Origin: Mesaphorura yosii
Lineage: Eukaryota > Arthropoda > Collembola > Poduromorpha > Tullbergiidae
DNA: 64,000 nucleotides
Direction: 5' to 3'
NCBI GenBank assembly: GCA_009869945.1
Contig: WIXG01000144.1
Location: 1 to 64,000 of the forward strand
Of the stretch, positions 12,214-25,480 are shown in pieces; position 1 is the first letter of the stretch; each line of letters opens with the position of its first letter. Position numbers and translations under genes: made by a program. The notes under the pieces were generated by a model, which was not told where the DNA came from, did not search any database, and saw nothing but the letters and a program-made list of their open reading frames with translations.

Positions 12214-13086
12214 TGTTGTGGGTTAGTGCAGGCCCTCGCCGAATTTGAATCAAAATTCACTGCTCTCGCTCCTAGAACTACCACTCACTGGCCACAGAGG
12301 ACTTATTCGGGGTAAATTAATTGGACAACAGCAGCACAAAGCAATTAATTAATTACCCGCCTCATAAAACAAATACTTTTGCGGTGCGGACTTTTTAGTA
12401 CTGAATAAATTCAAATTCCAAAATGACGCTATGCTCTTTTATATGTGGTTCTTTCTTGTGGTAGTGTCAGTTATGAATTGAAAGGCTGTAAATGCATAGA
12501 AGACGGCATGCATTGAGCTTGAGCACTTGTGAGTCAAGCCGAGCTGAGCCCGAGTTGTGCCTTTCAGCGGCGGCGCACGGGCGGCGGAGGCGATGGGACT
12601 TTATAAACACAGTTCTTGGGGAGAATCTCTTCTTCTTGTCCCGTCTCAGCAAAAGTGAAACTTTACAATCTTATTTCGCAATTAAACTGCGTGTAATTGG
12701 CAGGGTTGCTTGATGTTGTCTTCAGCCTAATTGGAGGAGTGGTGGAGGTTTTCATCATTTGAGCCCTGGATTTCTTTGACGATTTGATGAGTTGAAGACG
12801 TTTGCAGCTTCTTTCATTGGTGAGTTGTGTTCAGTTCGTTGGGGGTTGGGATTGCACTGTAAAGTTAAGCCATTTAAGCGGATTAAATCCCGTGGCCAGC
12901 TTTTGCTTTGTCAGATTTAATTAAAGTAAGACCATTGCGTCGCCACTTCTGATTGTGACTGGAGGGTGTGTCTCATACTCACGAGTCCAACATTTCCGTA
13001 CTTTAACGTGCGCCACGACGACCTTTCTTTCAGGTGATACACAAAACGCAGCTTGAACGTCTAAAAGATCAGCAACAGAGCCAGTC
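12214..13086. other. Divergent E2F/PEX13 intergenic region
   Basis: About 870 bp between two head-to-head starts, so probably the shared promoter region and 5' leaders. No convincing TATA box or canonical E2F site (TTTSGCGC) was noticed. The only ORFs are short. Confidence 0.5.
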
Positions 13087-14646
13087 ATGAGCATTCCATT
13101 AAAGCCATGGGAGCTGTCGAATAACGGATCCATGTCGCCCACGGTGGGGATGGACTCCTACATACCCAACAGCACGTAAGTTGAATTACGAATTGCGAAT
13201 TCCGAAAGTCGGCCACGATGAAACACTAACGAATCCTTGCTTTTTTTAGGGACAATCGCCTTTACAGCTCCGCAATCCCGTTTCCCGGAAGCAGTGGTGG
13301 CATAAATCAGAACCATAACAATAACGAACCAACTCCACCATTGCCGCCAAGACCAGGCCAACAAGTACAGTCGGCGTACGGTCGCTCAGTCTACGGCCCG
13401 TACTCTTCAGGATACTACTCCGGAATGTATGGCGGAGCAGCCGGAGGCTACTACAATCCCTACACAACTTCATACCCTGTAATGGGCTACCCAAGACCAA
13501 TGTTTGGTGCTCCTTACGCAAGCAGCAACGAAATCACATTCTCTCAACTAGCTGAAGAGTCATCAGCCAGCGCATTTCAGTCGATTGAATCATTCGTGAG
13601 CGCGTTTGGCTCAATCAGCGCCATGCTGGAATCAACATTCCAAGCCGTGTACTCTTCTTTTAGAGCAGTTGTCGGGGTCGCAGATCATTTGGGGAGGGCG
13701 AAGCAGGTTTTCTCTGCGCTGGCTGCATTTCGATTTTTGAGGTGGTGTTGGAGGAGGATTCTCTACTTGATTGGTATGAATTTTGTATTTTGTAGCATTG
13801 ACTTGAACATGAATTAATGCTTTTCTTCTGTAGGAATTTCCAAGATCAAACCAGAGCAGATTGAGTCTTTATGGAATTCTGTTCAGAATGGTGCTGAGGG
13901 AGACTGGACCGAGCATCAACTGAGACCGGGAGGAAGACCATCTTCGTGGCCGATTCTCATGTTCCTTGGATTCATCTTCGCTGGACCGTATCTCATGTGG
14001 AAATTGGTCGCATCTCTGAATCTCAACAAGGCTTCAGCTGGTACGTTGACACAATTACTAATTAACAACTTCAGTCATTTGCAAGGAATGTCAATTAATG
14101 CTCCATATTTGGCCTCCCTCAGACACCCGATGGGCGTCCGGAGAAACACAACATTTCATCGCCTGCGCCGAGTACGATTTTTCAACAGCAAACGATCGCG
14201 AGCTGAAACTGAAGCGTGGGCAACAGATCAGACTCGCGCCTTCGTCCCAACAACCCCCGAATGTGAAGGGTTGGGTGCTGGCGTCGGACGGGGCTAAGAT
14301 CGGGCTCGTCCCCACCAACTACATCAAGATCCTTGGGAGGCGGGGGGTGAATCCCGTGCCCAATCGAGTCGTTTATGGTAGTGAGTATCCGGTTTTGTTG
14401 CCAAGGACGAGTAATTTGCAGGGAGGTCAGGACACGAGCCAGAGCAATTCCGCCTCCCAAGCGCAGACTGACACGAACGCGATCCCTGCGGTTATGACAA
14501 CATCAGTCAGCAGCAATTCAGAAACGGCGGATGCATCCGACACGGAGACATTGAAGGCGTCACGCTCGTCGTCAACTTCTAGTTTGTTTACGCCGGCGGC
14601 TGAAGGAGCGAACGCGAATGGTGTAGTCATGGCTCAAGATTTGTAA
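13087..14646 (+). CDS. PEX13: Peroxisomal import protein PEX13
   Basis: Four exons: 13087-13175, 13250-13773, 13834-14040, 14123-14646; 447 residues. The N-terminal third is Pro/Asn-rich with Tyr-Gly repeats (YGPYSSGYYSGMYGGAAGGY), like the disordered YG region of PEX13 that forms a meshwork in the import pore. A helical region follows (SAFQSIESFVSAFGSISAML), then a membrane segment (WPILMFLGFIFAGPYLMWKL). A C-terminal SH3 domain comes next (HFIACAEYDFSTANDRELKL to GLVPTNYIKIL). In the family the SH3 domain binds PEX14 and PEX5 at the peroxisomal docking complex. A Ser/Thr-rich tail of about 100 residues follows the SH3 domain, longer than in human PEX13 (403 residues). Poly(A) signal near 14783. 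Confidence 0.95.
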
Positions 14647-14875
14647 TTGACGCTTTAGTGCGTCGGGAAATGACATTTTGATATTATTATTTTGCCTGAT
14701 GACCGATTTTCCAACACTATTTTAGTCATGTGCAAGTCAAGTACGAATTAATATCGAAAATCGCATTGCTACAATGTTGTTCAATAAATCGAACTCGAGA
14801 CCCGGTCGAAAGAAACTCCAGTAAACAAGAATTTATTCAACCATAATAATAACAGTATCCATTATTATGCTGATC

Positions 14876-15724
14876 TTACAAGTAAGGTTCTGGGAATTCA
14901 AACGTGACTTGCTTGCCAGTCAATTTCTTGTAAACTGCCGCAAAAGTTTCCACCTGCAATGCAAAGCAAATGAGCCGGGGTGGTTAGTGATTAGCTCAAA
15001 ACTCAAAGAATCTCAGGCAGGACTTTGAAAAGGGGGCTGTAATCAGTCGCTATTGCTAATTTCCCCATGGCCGAATCGAGAATTAGTCAGTACAAAACTG
15101 AAATTATTTAATTTAGCACCGTGTGGATCGCGTATTTCATTTAAAAGGAAATAGTGAACTCGATGGTGCTAACAGTCGATATCAATAATTAATTTAGAAG
15201 TTGCAACTCACCTTATGCTCGATATTCGTCTGTTGGCTCCTGTCTAGATGAACCTTAATGAGCCTGGATCCATCCAACTTGACACGAATGCGCTTCCCAA
15301 CGATTTCAGCAGGATACACCAAATCATCAAGCATCGACTCGTGCACGGCTGTTAAAGTGCGGCTCCTCGGTCTCTTTTGCTTAGGTTTAGACTTCATCTT
15401 CCTTGTGGGCTTGGGCAGCATCTTCCTCTTGCTCAAGAAGACCACGTACTTGCCGGAGAACTTCTTCTCCAACTCACGCACCAGACGAATCTGGATCTTT
15501 TGGAAGGTCTTGAGTTGTGGAACTGGGACATAGATGACGATCGCCTTCTTCCCACCACCAACATCAATCTCCTTCGCACCCACAAAGAACAACTCACGGA
15601 GTTGTGCCCGTAGGTCTGAGTTTAATTCAAGCTCGAGGAGAGCCGTCGATATTTGTTGCTCAAACTCATCGGTGCGCTCACCAGCCGGTTTAACGATCTT
15701 GGAACCTCCTGCTCCTGCCAACAT
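14876..15724 (-). CDS. RpS7: 40S ribosomal protein S7 (eS7)
   Basis: Two coding exons, 15724-15212 and 14953-14876, encode 196 residues (194 in human). Family blocks are clear: [93 protein letters not shown], and the C-terminal [17 protein letters not shown]. The protein sits on the small ribosomal subunit and helps 18S rRNA maturation. A splice acceptor just before the ATG (..caacag/GTGTCAACATG) shows that the leader is interrupted by an intron, as is common in ribosomal protein genes. The gene converges on PEX13; its own AATAAA (TTTATT on +, near 14830) is only about 50 bp from PEX13's. Confidence 0.98.
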
Positions 15725-17387
15725 GTTGACACCTGTTGAGATCAGAGGATGGCGAATATTAGCATGCTGATTATGCCTTCTTGGAATTGGCAGTTGTATA
15801 TTTAATAGATAATGCCCTGGCCAGACCGTCACAAGTCAAAAGCAGGTCCCGATCGACACCGGACGGAGCCTTGACTTGTCTACCTTTAATTAAACGAAAT
15901 AACCCAACTCGAGCACAAAAAATAACCTCAGCCAAGCAACCGACCCTTTCCTACAAATTAACACATTTCAACTTACCAATTTGTTTCGATAACCACTCGC
16001 CAATTGATTGAATTTAGTTGATTCACTGATTTAAGAACGGTTTAGCTCACACTCACAAATACACAATACAGCATACAGAACGGACCACGAGACACGGATC
16101 ATCCAATATGGCCAAAGTAAAATGCAGTGCACAATGCAATGCACGTAAGGCAAGCAACAGGCAGCACAGGGAAAAAGCCGGATTGGGATTGACTTGAGAT
16201 TTGAGAGCGAGAGCGGAGCATGTTTCTTGCGCTGCTGAGTCGAGCTCCGCTGGGGAGATGGCACGGCGGCGTCTGTTGGGCAAGATGAACCAGAATCAAG
16301 GCACAAAACAAGCTTTTTGACTTGCATTGCTCTTGGTCAAACCAAACCAGTAATTTTATGCTCGTGGTCGTACGCTGTTGGAAGGAAGCTCATTAACGAC
16401 ATTAACGAGTTAATCATAATCAGCCATCAGATACGTTTATGAAGCTTTAGCTTTTGCTTGTGATTCGTAATGAAGACATGATCTGAATCGCATCAGCAAT
16501 CTGCATGCACATGCAGTGACTGCGGTCATTAACGTTAACAGCCAAAGCCAAGCCACAGAAGCCGGCCAACCTTGGCCTGACCCAATTGTGCTGGCAGTGC
16601 ATGGCGTATGAGGTACGATATGAGTATAATTTAATTTAAGAAAGGAAGTTAAAGGTCGGCCAGTTCCTCAAGCCAGGTGGATTGATTCTGGGAGCACGCA
16701 GTTTGAAGTCGTTTAGTCATTATTTCGATCGAACGAGTCAGTTCTTCAGAATTCCCCTACAATTTGCCTGTAGTAACGATTAATGGTCTTGAACACAGGT
16801 GCAGGCGGACAAGATGCAGCTGGTACATGACTCTTCGGCTTTCGCTTTAAGTTTCAATGGCTCTAATCCTTTCCGTAATGGATGCGAGAGATGAATCATC
16901 CTTAATCTTAATCATAGACCATTGCCCACTCGCCTTGTCAGGAATCACACTAGCTGACAGAAAGGTTATCTCTGCGAATGTTAAACAGGTTTTTTCATTA
17001 AATTGTGCATAAATTATGACTCTAAGTTAAACGTGGCGGTGGCGTGACGTACTGAATTTTCACGCGTGATGTGGAGGAAGTCCGTCACAGAAGATTGAGA
17101 TAACGTGTAAAAGTAACAATGGTCAAGTCAAACACAAAAAGCAAAAACGTCGAGTCGCAAATCCCAACGCAGATGCACAGAATTTTGGAGGGTGGACACG
17201 TCGAGTCGTGCACACGTCATCGCCATTCGTAAGTGTGAGCTCAATTGATCGAAATTAGATCAGTTCGCATCTGTGATTTGCGTTCGCCGGTTGGCGCCTT
17301 GTTTCTCCTGAAAGCTGACAGGTCTCAAATCTACAGAATTTTTGCTTTGATTGTCGTCAATCCTTTGTGGTCCGACTCGGCAGTGAA
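15725..17387. other. RpS7 leader/promoter region and upstream gap
   Basis: It should contain the RpS7 5' exon and promoter (minus strand, probably 15.8-16.3 kb), but I could not fix the cap site. On the plus strand an open exon starts at ATG 17119 (MVKSNTKSKNVESQIPTQMH) and ends at a donor at 17230 (CATTC/GTAAGT). It may be the first exon of the next gene. Nothing else is supported between 16.3 and 17.1 kb. Confidence 0.4.
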
Positions 17388-17918
17388 ATGTTACCCGAGC
17401 ATGCGAGTGAATTGCGCCTGCTGCACCCGGAAGTCCGCCGCTGTACGACCACCACTGAATCTCCGTCTCGAATCTGTCCAGCACCATGTGCCGGTGTCGA
17501 CAATGACGACCACGACCACGGTCGAACTTCTTGGAGTCCAACACCGACTTCGACTTCTCCTGGAATTGATCTCACTGGAGACTGCAAACCAGAAACTCGT
17601 CCGCCAAGACTCCTACTTGAAACCGTCCTGGCCACACTCTGCACGCTGGGTCGACTCCTCGAAGCCCTCATTTGCTTCGCCGTCTACGCCACATTTTACT
17701 CTGCGTATTTCTTGACCGGAGGGCTCCTACAATTTATTTTGTCTGCATTCGCGTCCATCGGATTCAGATCTCACTCAGGACTCGACAACGGCGGCAGTGT
17801 TCACGCCCACGCTGAGTTGGAGGAAGATGAAGAACTCATCGCACAAGCTCTTCAATTTCAATTTGTGCAAGGACACGAAGCACCGACAAGAAGAAACTTC
17901 CAGCGAAGGAGGGGATAA
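17388..17918 (+). CDS. Small unrecognised membrane protein
   Basis: From ATG 17388 a 176-residue protein can be read. It has a Thr/Asp/Pro-rich, His/Asp-dotted N-terminal half with a few cysteines, then one long hydrophobic block (LETVLATLCTLGRLLEALIC to TGGLLQFILSAF). The block is enough for one or two membrane spans. An acidic stretch (ELEEDEELIAQALQFQF) and a basic end (RRNFQRRRG) follow. I do not recognise the family. The frame is open upstream to an acceptor-like site at 17321, so the true start may be in an upstream exon (ATG 17119). The main donor of that exon, however, joins in phase to a different frame (see findings). A poly(A) signal (AATAAA) near 18040 supports a plus-strand gene. 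Confidence 0.5.
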   Translation: MLPEHASELRLLHPEVRRCTTTTESPSRICPAPCAGVDNDDHDHGRTSWSPTPTSTSPGIDLTGDCKPETRPPRLLLETVLATLCTLGRLLEALICFAVYATFYSAYFLTGGLLQFILSAFASIGFRSHSGLDNGGSVHAHAELEEDEELIAQALQFQFVQGHEAPTRRNFQRRRG

Positions 17919-18140
17919 ATTGCATGCACACAATTCGCAAGTTGGCAACTTAAAGACTGAGCAGAAAACGCAGAGGGCTAGCAAAAAATTGTCATTTATT
18001 TTCATACAATTTGTAAAACACGCAAGCGCAAAGCCTCAATAAATAATTTCAATAACAAAAACACAAATTACGAAGTCTAAGATAGAAGGCTGGTGAGTTC
18101 GATTTGATTGCACAGCTTTTATTTCATTGGTGGGGCCGGC

Positions 18141-20570
18141 TTATTCAGTCGCCTCCATCTTCTCGACGGCCTTTCGCAGCTCGACAACCTCCTCCAACAG
18201 CGGGTAATTTCTTTTCAGACCCCGCGGCAGAGCTCGGCAGCTGGTGAGGTTGAGGCTCTCCAGGCTGGGGCATTGCGCCAACACAGCCTTGAGTGTGGGG
18301 AGGGTCACTGAAGACCCGCAGATGTTGAGCACTTTGAGGGAGGAGCACTCGACTTCGGACAAGGCCGCAAGCGCCAAGGCAATCGTCTGCTCGGAGGGCG
18401 TCCAAGAAAGGTCCAACTCGACAAAGGAATGGCGCCACTTGCGGACGATTAATTCTAGGCCGTCTGGGGAAGATTTACAGGCGGAGCAGCCTGCGAGAAA
18501 TTAAAAGGAGGTAACGATCAAAATGGGCCCACTCTTTGGACGCGCGGACGGGTGATCAATTTTCGAATGTTCTTTACCCGAGAGGAAGAGATGCTGCAAA
18601 TCCCACGCCGGCACTCGAACAATGGCCGAATCGCTGATCCTTCCGCAGCCCCGGACGTCAAATAGCTTGAGTCCTTGAGCACCTTTCACGATTCGTTCCA
18701 GATCGTTGTCGTCCAGTCCCTGCATATTCCAAAACAAAATATTATGACGTTGTCGACTTTATTGTCGATTGTCCCCGTACTCTCATGGCCTGCTAACCTG
18801 ACACCTTCTCGGATCAACAGCAATGCTCAACTCTTCCAGCCTCACAAACCCAGGCGACTGCTGCTCCATCGCCCTACTCGAAAGGGAAATGTCTGTGTTG
18901 GTGAGTCGAAGAACTTTCAGATTCGGGCATCCAATCTGTAGCTGCTCCAGCCTCAACTGAATGCTGTCACGTCGGGGAGAGCTGACGTTCGACAAGTCAA
19001 GAACTTGCAGGGTTGGGCAGTTTTCCTGCTCGACATTGCAAATACGAGAATTTCATAAAAATCTTTCAATATGAGCAAATGAACTCTCACCGCAAGGCTC
19101 TGGACGATTTGCTGGCAATTTGCAAGGCAATTATCGGCAATTGAGAGGTGGACGAGTCTTTCGTTCATTTTTATAAACGCGTCCTGAAGAGCCGAAGGGT
19201 TGACGGCACTTTTCGTATTGTAGGCAGTCTGCTTCGGCAAAAATGCACATTAAAATAGCCCTTTTAAGGATAGATTTGGTAACTTGTAAACAAATTGGGA
19301 ACAACATACAGAAACACCGCTCAAATCCAGCTTCTTCAACTCTGTGCAGCCTTCGCTAAGTTCTTGCAAATGCTGAGCCGTCAGCTTTTCGCACCCTGGC
19401 ACCTGTAGTGTCTGCAGGGTTTTCCCAGTGATGGTGACGAGTCCAGAAACCATTGACGAGCTGAGCGGCCAGCCACCTGACAATTTCAAATTGCAAGGTT
19501 AATTAGAAGATGACTAAGTTGGAGAGGTGCAGAACATAGTTCATACCAATACCTAAATTGAGATGACGAACACGAGAAAATCGGTTCTCCAGGAGGAATA
19601 GCAAGTTTCTCTCCAGGCGAAAGATGTCCACGACTTTACGCAAGTCAACATTAGTCCACAGTTCGGGCTTGCCGGCTACCGTCCGCCAAAGGCGGCATAC
19701 TTTTGATGTTCTGCGTTAGAAAAATTTAAAAACTGAGCAACCGATGCCAAAATTAATTTACCGAGTCCGAGAACCCAGTACTTACCTGACGAGAGCCGGA
19801 AGACATCCGTCCTCAATCTCGACGAGATTCTTGAATATTTGGGCGAGGACGGCTTCCGGGAGCAGCGAACCCCAACCAGAGTCAGGTTTCCTTGAAGAGC
19901 TGCCACATCCTTCCTTCCTGCTATTTCCCGGACTGGACTTGCTAGGAGATCCTTCTCCCCTTCGAATTTTCAGCTTCAGCCCGTTGTGGCTCACTTGGCT
20001 CGAGTAGAGTTTCTTAATCTCATGCATCTGCGTCTGGACCGCATTCAACGCTGATTGCATATTCGCCAACTGTGCTGTGAAAGCCGCCTTTTGTACTGTC
20101 GTCGATCTTTGGTGCTGCTGCGAGTCTCCCGTGCTTGCAATAGTTGTAGTCTTTGGTTGATCATCCAGAAGTATACAAGGCTTCTGGCACTTTGGTTTCA
20201 AGTTCGGCTGGCTTTTCAAGGGAGATGCAGGAGTTTGTGGAGTCGGCTTCACAGTTCGTCTCTTCGCCATTAGCGACATGTTTTTGCCAGCTGAAGTCGG
20301 CTTACCACCGCCAGCGCTGCCGGGCCCAGCCAATGATAGATTCTTGCCTCCCGCCACAGGACCCTTCGACGGTGAACCTGATGCTGCTGATGCTGAACTC
20401 ATGCTATTCATGCACATTGCTCTCGGTTTCCCACCGCGGCTACCGAAGAGATTTTTCCCCGGAGAAGACGCCAACTTCGGAGCCGACGAGGCAAAGGATA
20501 GATTCTTGCCGCTCGGGCGAACTGGCTGTTGCATAAAAGAGGGCCCGGGGTCGCCCTGAACTTGATTCAT
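18141..20570 (-). CDS. FBXL6: F-box and leucine-rich repeat protein, FBXL6-like
   Basis: Seven exons: 20570-19786, 19710-19553, 19476-19310, 19228-19091, 19025-18798, 18719-18578, 18490-18141. All junctions are GT-AG and in phase, giving 655 residues. The F-box lies at about residues 235-295 (SGWGSLLPEAVLAQIFKNLV, then TSKVCRLWRTVAGKPELWTN), matching the FBXL6 arrangement. It is followed by about ten leucine-rich repeats (LQTLQVPGCEKLTAQHLQEL, LKKLDLSGVS, LKVLRLTNTDISL, LKVLNICGSS, LESLNLTSCRALPRGL). Such proteins are substrate receptors of SCF ubiquitin ligases. The N-terminal 230 residues are disordered, lysine/proline-rich and carry a repeated GKNLS-type motif (see findings). The gene converges on the membrane-protein gene to its left. 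Confidence 0.9.
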
Positions 20571-21538
20571 CTTGTAGGCACTTTAGAAATGCGAACTAAA
20601 TATGGCCACAAACGCGACAGTTAAGAAAGTCTCATATAAACCGAGTGATATCAACCCAATTAGCGACATACCTGCGTGTCAACTTCAATGCTCCAATATG
20701 CGAATGGCCTTTGTAACAACGTTCGATTGCACGGACCAATTGATCAAACCCGGGATCCGGATCCGACCAAATCTGTCAGAATCGGCAATGTGCACCGGAG
20801 TCGAATCCACGATGACGTGCTAACTGTTCTTCAGGGGCACCAACCCATTTTGGGGGTCAAGTTGCTGAAATTCCAATGTGATTATCATGTTTACACTCTC
20901 AAATGACTGAAACACACACAAGTTAAACTTGCGCTTTTACACTTTTACCGTACGTTCTGCTGCTTGCTGGGGAACTTTCCTATTGCAGAAGAGATCGTGT
21001 CCGTGTTTCAGCTGGGCGCGCCTTCTCGTGTAAAAAGTGTCAATACCACACCAACAACACCAGCATAATGCCCAAAAGGGGTAAGAAGAGTTCATTCGCG
21101 TTTCATAATCAATAGCAGCAACAGCAGCAAGTGGATCATTGCGTATCACGTGTATGGAGTTTCGACGTTCTGAGAGGATACACTTGCGTTTTTTTAAAGG
21201 TAATTCGTATCATCGCATCGTGTTGTATTCTCTCTATTTAAATCGCACTCGTTCTTCTGATTGACTACGCTTTAGCACAGTTAATCAATCGCCTACTGGT
21301 CTTAGTTTTAGAGTAATCGATTGTTGCGAGGCTTTAATTACGGATTAGCAAGAGAATTGAATCGTTATCATCCCAAATTGAATACATATCCCACTTTTTT
21401 TATTTTCCTGCTTCGATCTTCCCTTCCTTCTACTGGTAAGTTGTTAATTGAAAATATTCACCGCAGCTAATTCGAACTTTGGCATTGCACGCATTAACGT
21501 ATCCTCTCTAACCGACAGATTACACGACTCCAGTCAAA
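20571..21538. other. Divergent FBXL6/anamorsin intergenic region with a leader intron
   Basis: Probably the two promoters and 5' leaders. For anamorsin, a donor at 21434 (TACTG/GTAAGT) and an acceptor at about 21520 (ctaaccgacag) delimit a likely leader intron ending just before the ATG. A short plus-strand ORF at 20602-20823 has no supporting features. Confidence 0.5.
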
Positions 21539-22613
21539 ATGGCTCGATCGATCCTGATTCACGACGACAACGTTCCAACTGATCAACTCGCAAAAGAATT
21601 GGAATCATTACCCATAAAGCCAGAAGTCTTCACAATTGGTGGTATTCAGTCGGCGCAGTTTGTAGGACGAGCATCCTCCATTCTCTTCTTATGTGGAAAC
21701 TTGGAATCCCTACAAACTATTTCAATTCAGTTGTTCAGCACATTCAACGAATCGGTGTTGGAGCCGAATGCAACATTCATGCTGAAGTATTGCCCTCCAG
21801 CGACTGGCGCCCCAAATCCAAACACGGGTAGCATTGTGGACACACTTTGCAAGCATTTGAAGTGGAATGGGTTCGTTGATGTTCAAGTCGATCAACAAAA
21901 TGGAGTCATTCGGGCCAAGAATGATAAGTTCCAGGTGAGGGTTCAATTTTGATATGATAATCATATTTAATCATTTCATTAACACGAGGATGATTGATTT
22001 ACTCTTCGCCATTGAACAGTATGGAGAGTCAATCCAACTTCCGTTCATGCAAAACGTCACCGTCTTGGACACAAACTCAGTCATTCCGAGCAAATCCTGG
22101 AAGGTCTCGGCGAATGATGACGATGATGAGGAGCTGATTGATGAGGATGACCTGCTGGATGAGGAGGACCTCAAGAAACCCGACCCTGCGTCGTTGAAGG
22201 GTAAGTGTTAACGTATTGCCTGACAGCTCATCACCATCACAGCAACCAACAATTTAAAAACTAGCTTAAAGCAATGCTGCATACGTTTTCTAGTTTGTGG
22301 AACAACTGGTAAGAGGAAAGCGTGCAAAGATTGTTCCTGCGGACTTGCTGATGAATTGGCTGGCGAAAAAGACAAGGCCAAGCCAATGGATACGTCCAAC
22401 GCGAAATCGTCTTGTGGGAGCGTAAGTTTAAATTCCAATACAGCCACAAACATTTCGATTAGATCTGGAACGCTCTTTAATTTAGGATTCTTCTTTCAGT
22501 GTTATTTAGGTGACGCATTCCGCTGTGCAACGTGCCCGTATCTTGGAACGCCAGCATTTAAGCCAGGAGAGAAGGTTCAGTTGTCCGACGCTATGCTAAA
22601 TTCAGATATGTAA
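21539..22613 (+). CDS. CIAPIN1: Anamorsin (CIAPIN1/Dre2), cytosolic Fe-S assembly
   Basis: Four exons: 21539-21934, 22020-22200, 22294-22421, 22500-22613; 272 residues. The N-terminal methyltransferase-like fold (about 1-130) is followed by an acidic linker ([20 protein letters not shown]). The C-terminal iron-binding region has both family cysteine motifs. Motif A is [15 protein letters not shown]. Motif B is the twin CX2[16 protein letters not shown], with the first CX2C split by the last intron, then [20 protein letters not shown]. In the family this protein takes electrons from the diflavin reductase NDOR1 to start cytosolic iron-sulfur cluster assembly. All key cysteines are present, so it should be functional. 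AATAAA at 22677. Confidence 0.96.
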
Positions 22614-23036
22614 GCAATTCTAACTGCTGCACGCTGAAATGTTTACGTATACGTAAGGCACGAAAAAGAAAAACAGAATAAAGAGAAACATTAGTCGCTG
22701 ATAACTAAAGTTCGGTCAATATTTTGTTCAAACTTTTACGAAGAAAGGGTCGTGACGATGATTGGCATGAACTCAAATTCTGAGAATTCTTCTGCAATTC
22801 ATGCATTGCACAAAATTAAGCGAGACAATGTTACTTGCAATGAGGAAAGACATGATAATCTCCGCGAAATGTAATAAGAAACGGAACTACTGAAAATTCC
22901 TGCAATAACGTGATTTGTTCATTAATAAATCAAGAATCCATTTCAAATTACAGCAATTACACATTCGCTTAATTCGCCGTTGGCCATCGCCGGTATTCGG
23001 CAATCGAATTTCGATTCTTATTTTGCGCAGCTCAGC
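22614..23036. other. Anamorsin and Elongin C convergent 3' ends
   Basis: Contains the anamorsin 3' UTR with AATAAA at 22677-22682 and the 3' UTR of the minus-strand Elongin C gene. Otherwise AT-rich with no ORF of note. Confidence 0.6.
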
Positions 23037-24496
<1,460 letters not shown>

Positions 24497-24879
24497 CTAC
24501 TTAAAAGTAGAAGAACCTCGCAAATTACGTGCTTGAGCTTGCTGTGCTAATTTTGAGAAGGGATATACTTGATTCCAGCAAAATTCGATGGCTTTTATCG
24601 GGGTTGCATCACGGCAGGACTCATTTTGATAAGAAATGAAGTCTTGGCGTAAACTGCACCAAACGCCTTCCGGCAGCGAGGTCATCATGTATTTAATTAC
24701 TTGGACAACGATTTACAAATTGAATGAAACACTAGCGCTACTGTTGGTGCAATCGGATAAGGGCAGCCTGACTCCATCATTATCTTATAACAGAAGCTTA
24801 CCATCTTATCAGCATCCTGCATGGCGACGTCGTTGCTTCCAATGGAAGTGGACATCTTCGATGTTCTGAGTTCTGACAA
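24497..24879 (-). other. Possible upstream exons of the basic/Elongin C gene
   Basis: The minus strand reads MSTSIGSNDVAMQDADK and PYPIAPTVALVFHSI in one frame (from 24879). It then reads a second frame (FISYQNESCRDATPIKAIEF) that is separated from the basic ORF by a single in-frame TAG at about 24496. Short GT-AG introns can be drawn that join all three parts and remove the TAG (GTATAT donor near 24574, acceptor just before 24496). None of these splice sites is strong. The alternative is unrelated leader sequence. It overlaps head-to-head with a plus-strand ORF starting at 24821. Confidence 0.25.
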
Positions 24880-25108
24880 CGACTTCCTGCCTTGCCAATT
24901 AAATTACTCTTCCGCGGCCGCGGCCAGCCGCAATGCCCTTCTGGATCGTAGCCTCCTTTCGGGTGCAAGTGGGAAGAGTTTAACTTGCGCACGGTTCAAG
25001 TCTACAATAACTGATTACTCAAAATCGCAGGTTCGCAGGAGACAGGCGACAGAACAGGATTTAGTTGATGGAGTTGTAAATGACTTGGCCTTTTTTCCTG
25101 TGAAATGA
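24821..25108 (+). CDS. Hypothetical 95-residue protein
   Basis: Single open frame from ATG 24821 (MATSLLPMEVDIFDVLSSDN) through KSTITDYSKSQVRRRQ to VVNDLAFFPVK and TGA. The composition is protein-like, mildly basic in the middle, with no signal peptide or membrane segment. No family is recognised. It overlaps the antisense candidate exon at 24497-24879, so only one of the two is likely to be real. It may also be a leader exon of NAA50, which follows on the same strand. Confidence 0.3.
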   Translation: MATSLLPMEVDIFDVLSSDNDFLPCQLNYSSAAAASRNALLDRSLLSGASGKSLTCARFKSTITDYSKSQVRRRQATEQDLVDGVVNDLAFFPVK

Positions 25109-25480
25109 TCGGAAGATTCCTTTTCGTATTTCAAGAGAAAAGATTTCATTACAGACGCATTCGTCCAATCAATGAAGAGGTTTCCTTGAGTTTAGCGCAG
25201 AATTCAATCCTCCGTGCGAGAAAGTGCATGCATCCATCCAAGCTTTACTGCAACTGTAACAAACAAGGCGAGAGTGGCCACGAGACGAGGACTTCAGGGC
25301 TCCGCAGTCTGATGAGTCACAGATTCACTGCATGCTGCTTGACCAAAATTTTCGGTGGTTTCGTAAAGTTAAATGAACTTGGATGGTGCCCTCCTTGTTC
25401 ACTCGCTTTCATATTTCATACTCGCACTATCTCCGTGATTAACTACCTGAACGTGCACTGATCCCGGTCGGAAAGAAGCC

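Noticed and set aside
24497..24879. Cyclin box N-terminal helices
   Set aside because: The resemblance is limited to about 30 residues and depends on uncertain splicing; the rest of the cyclin box is absent.
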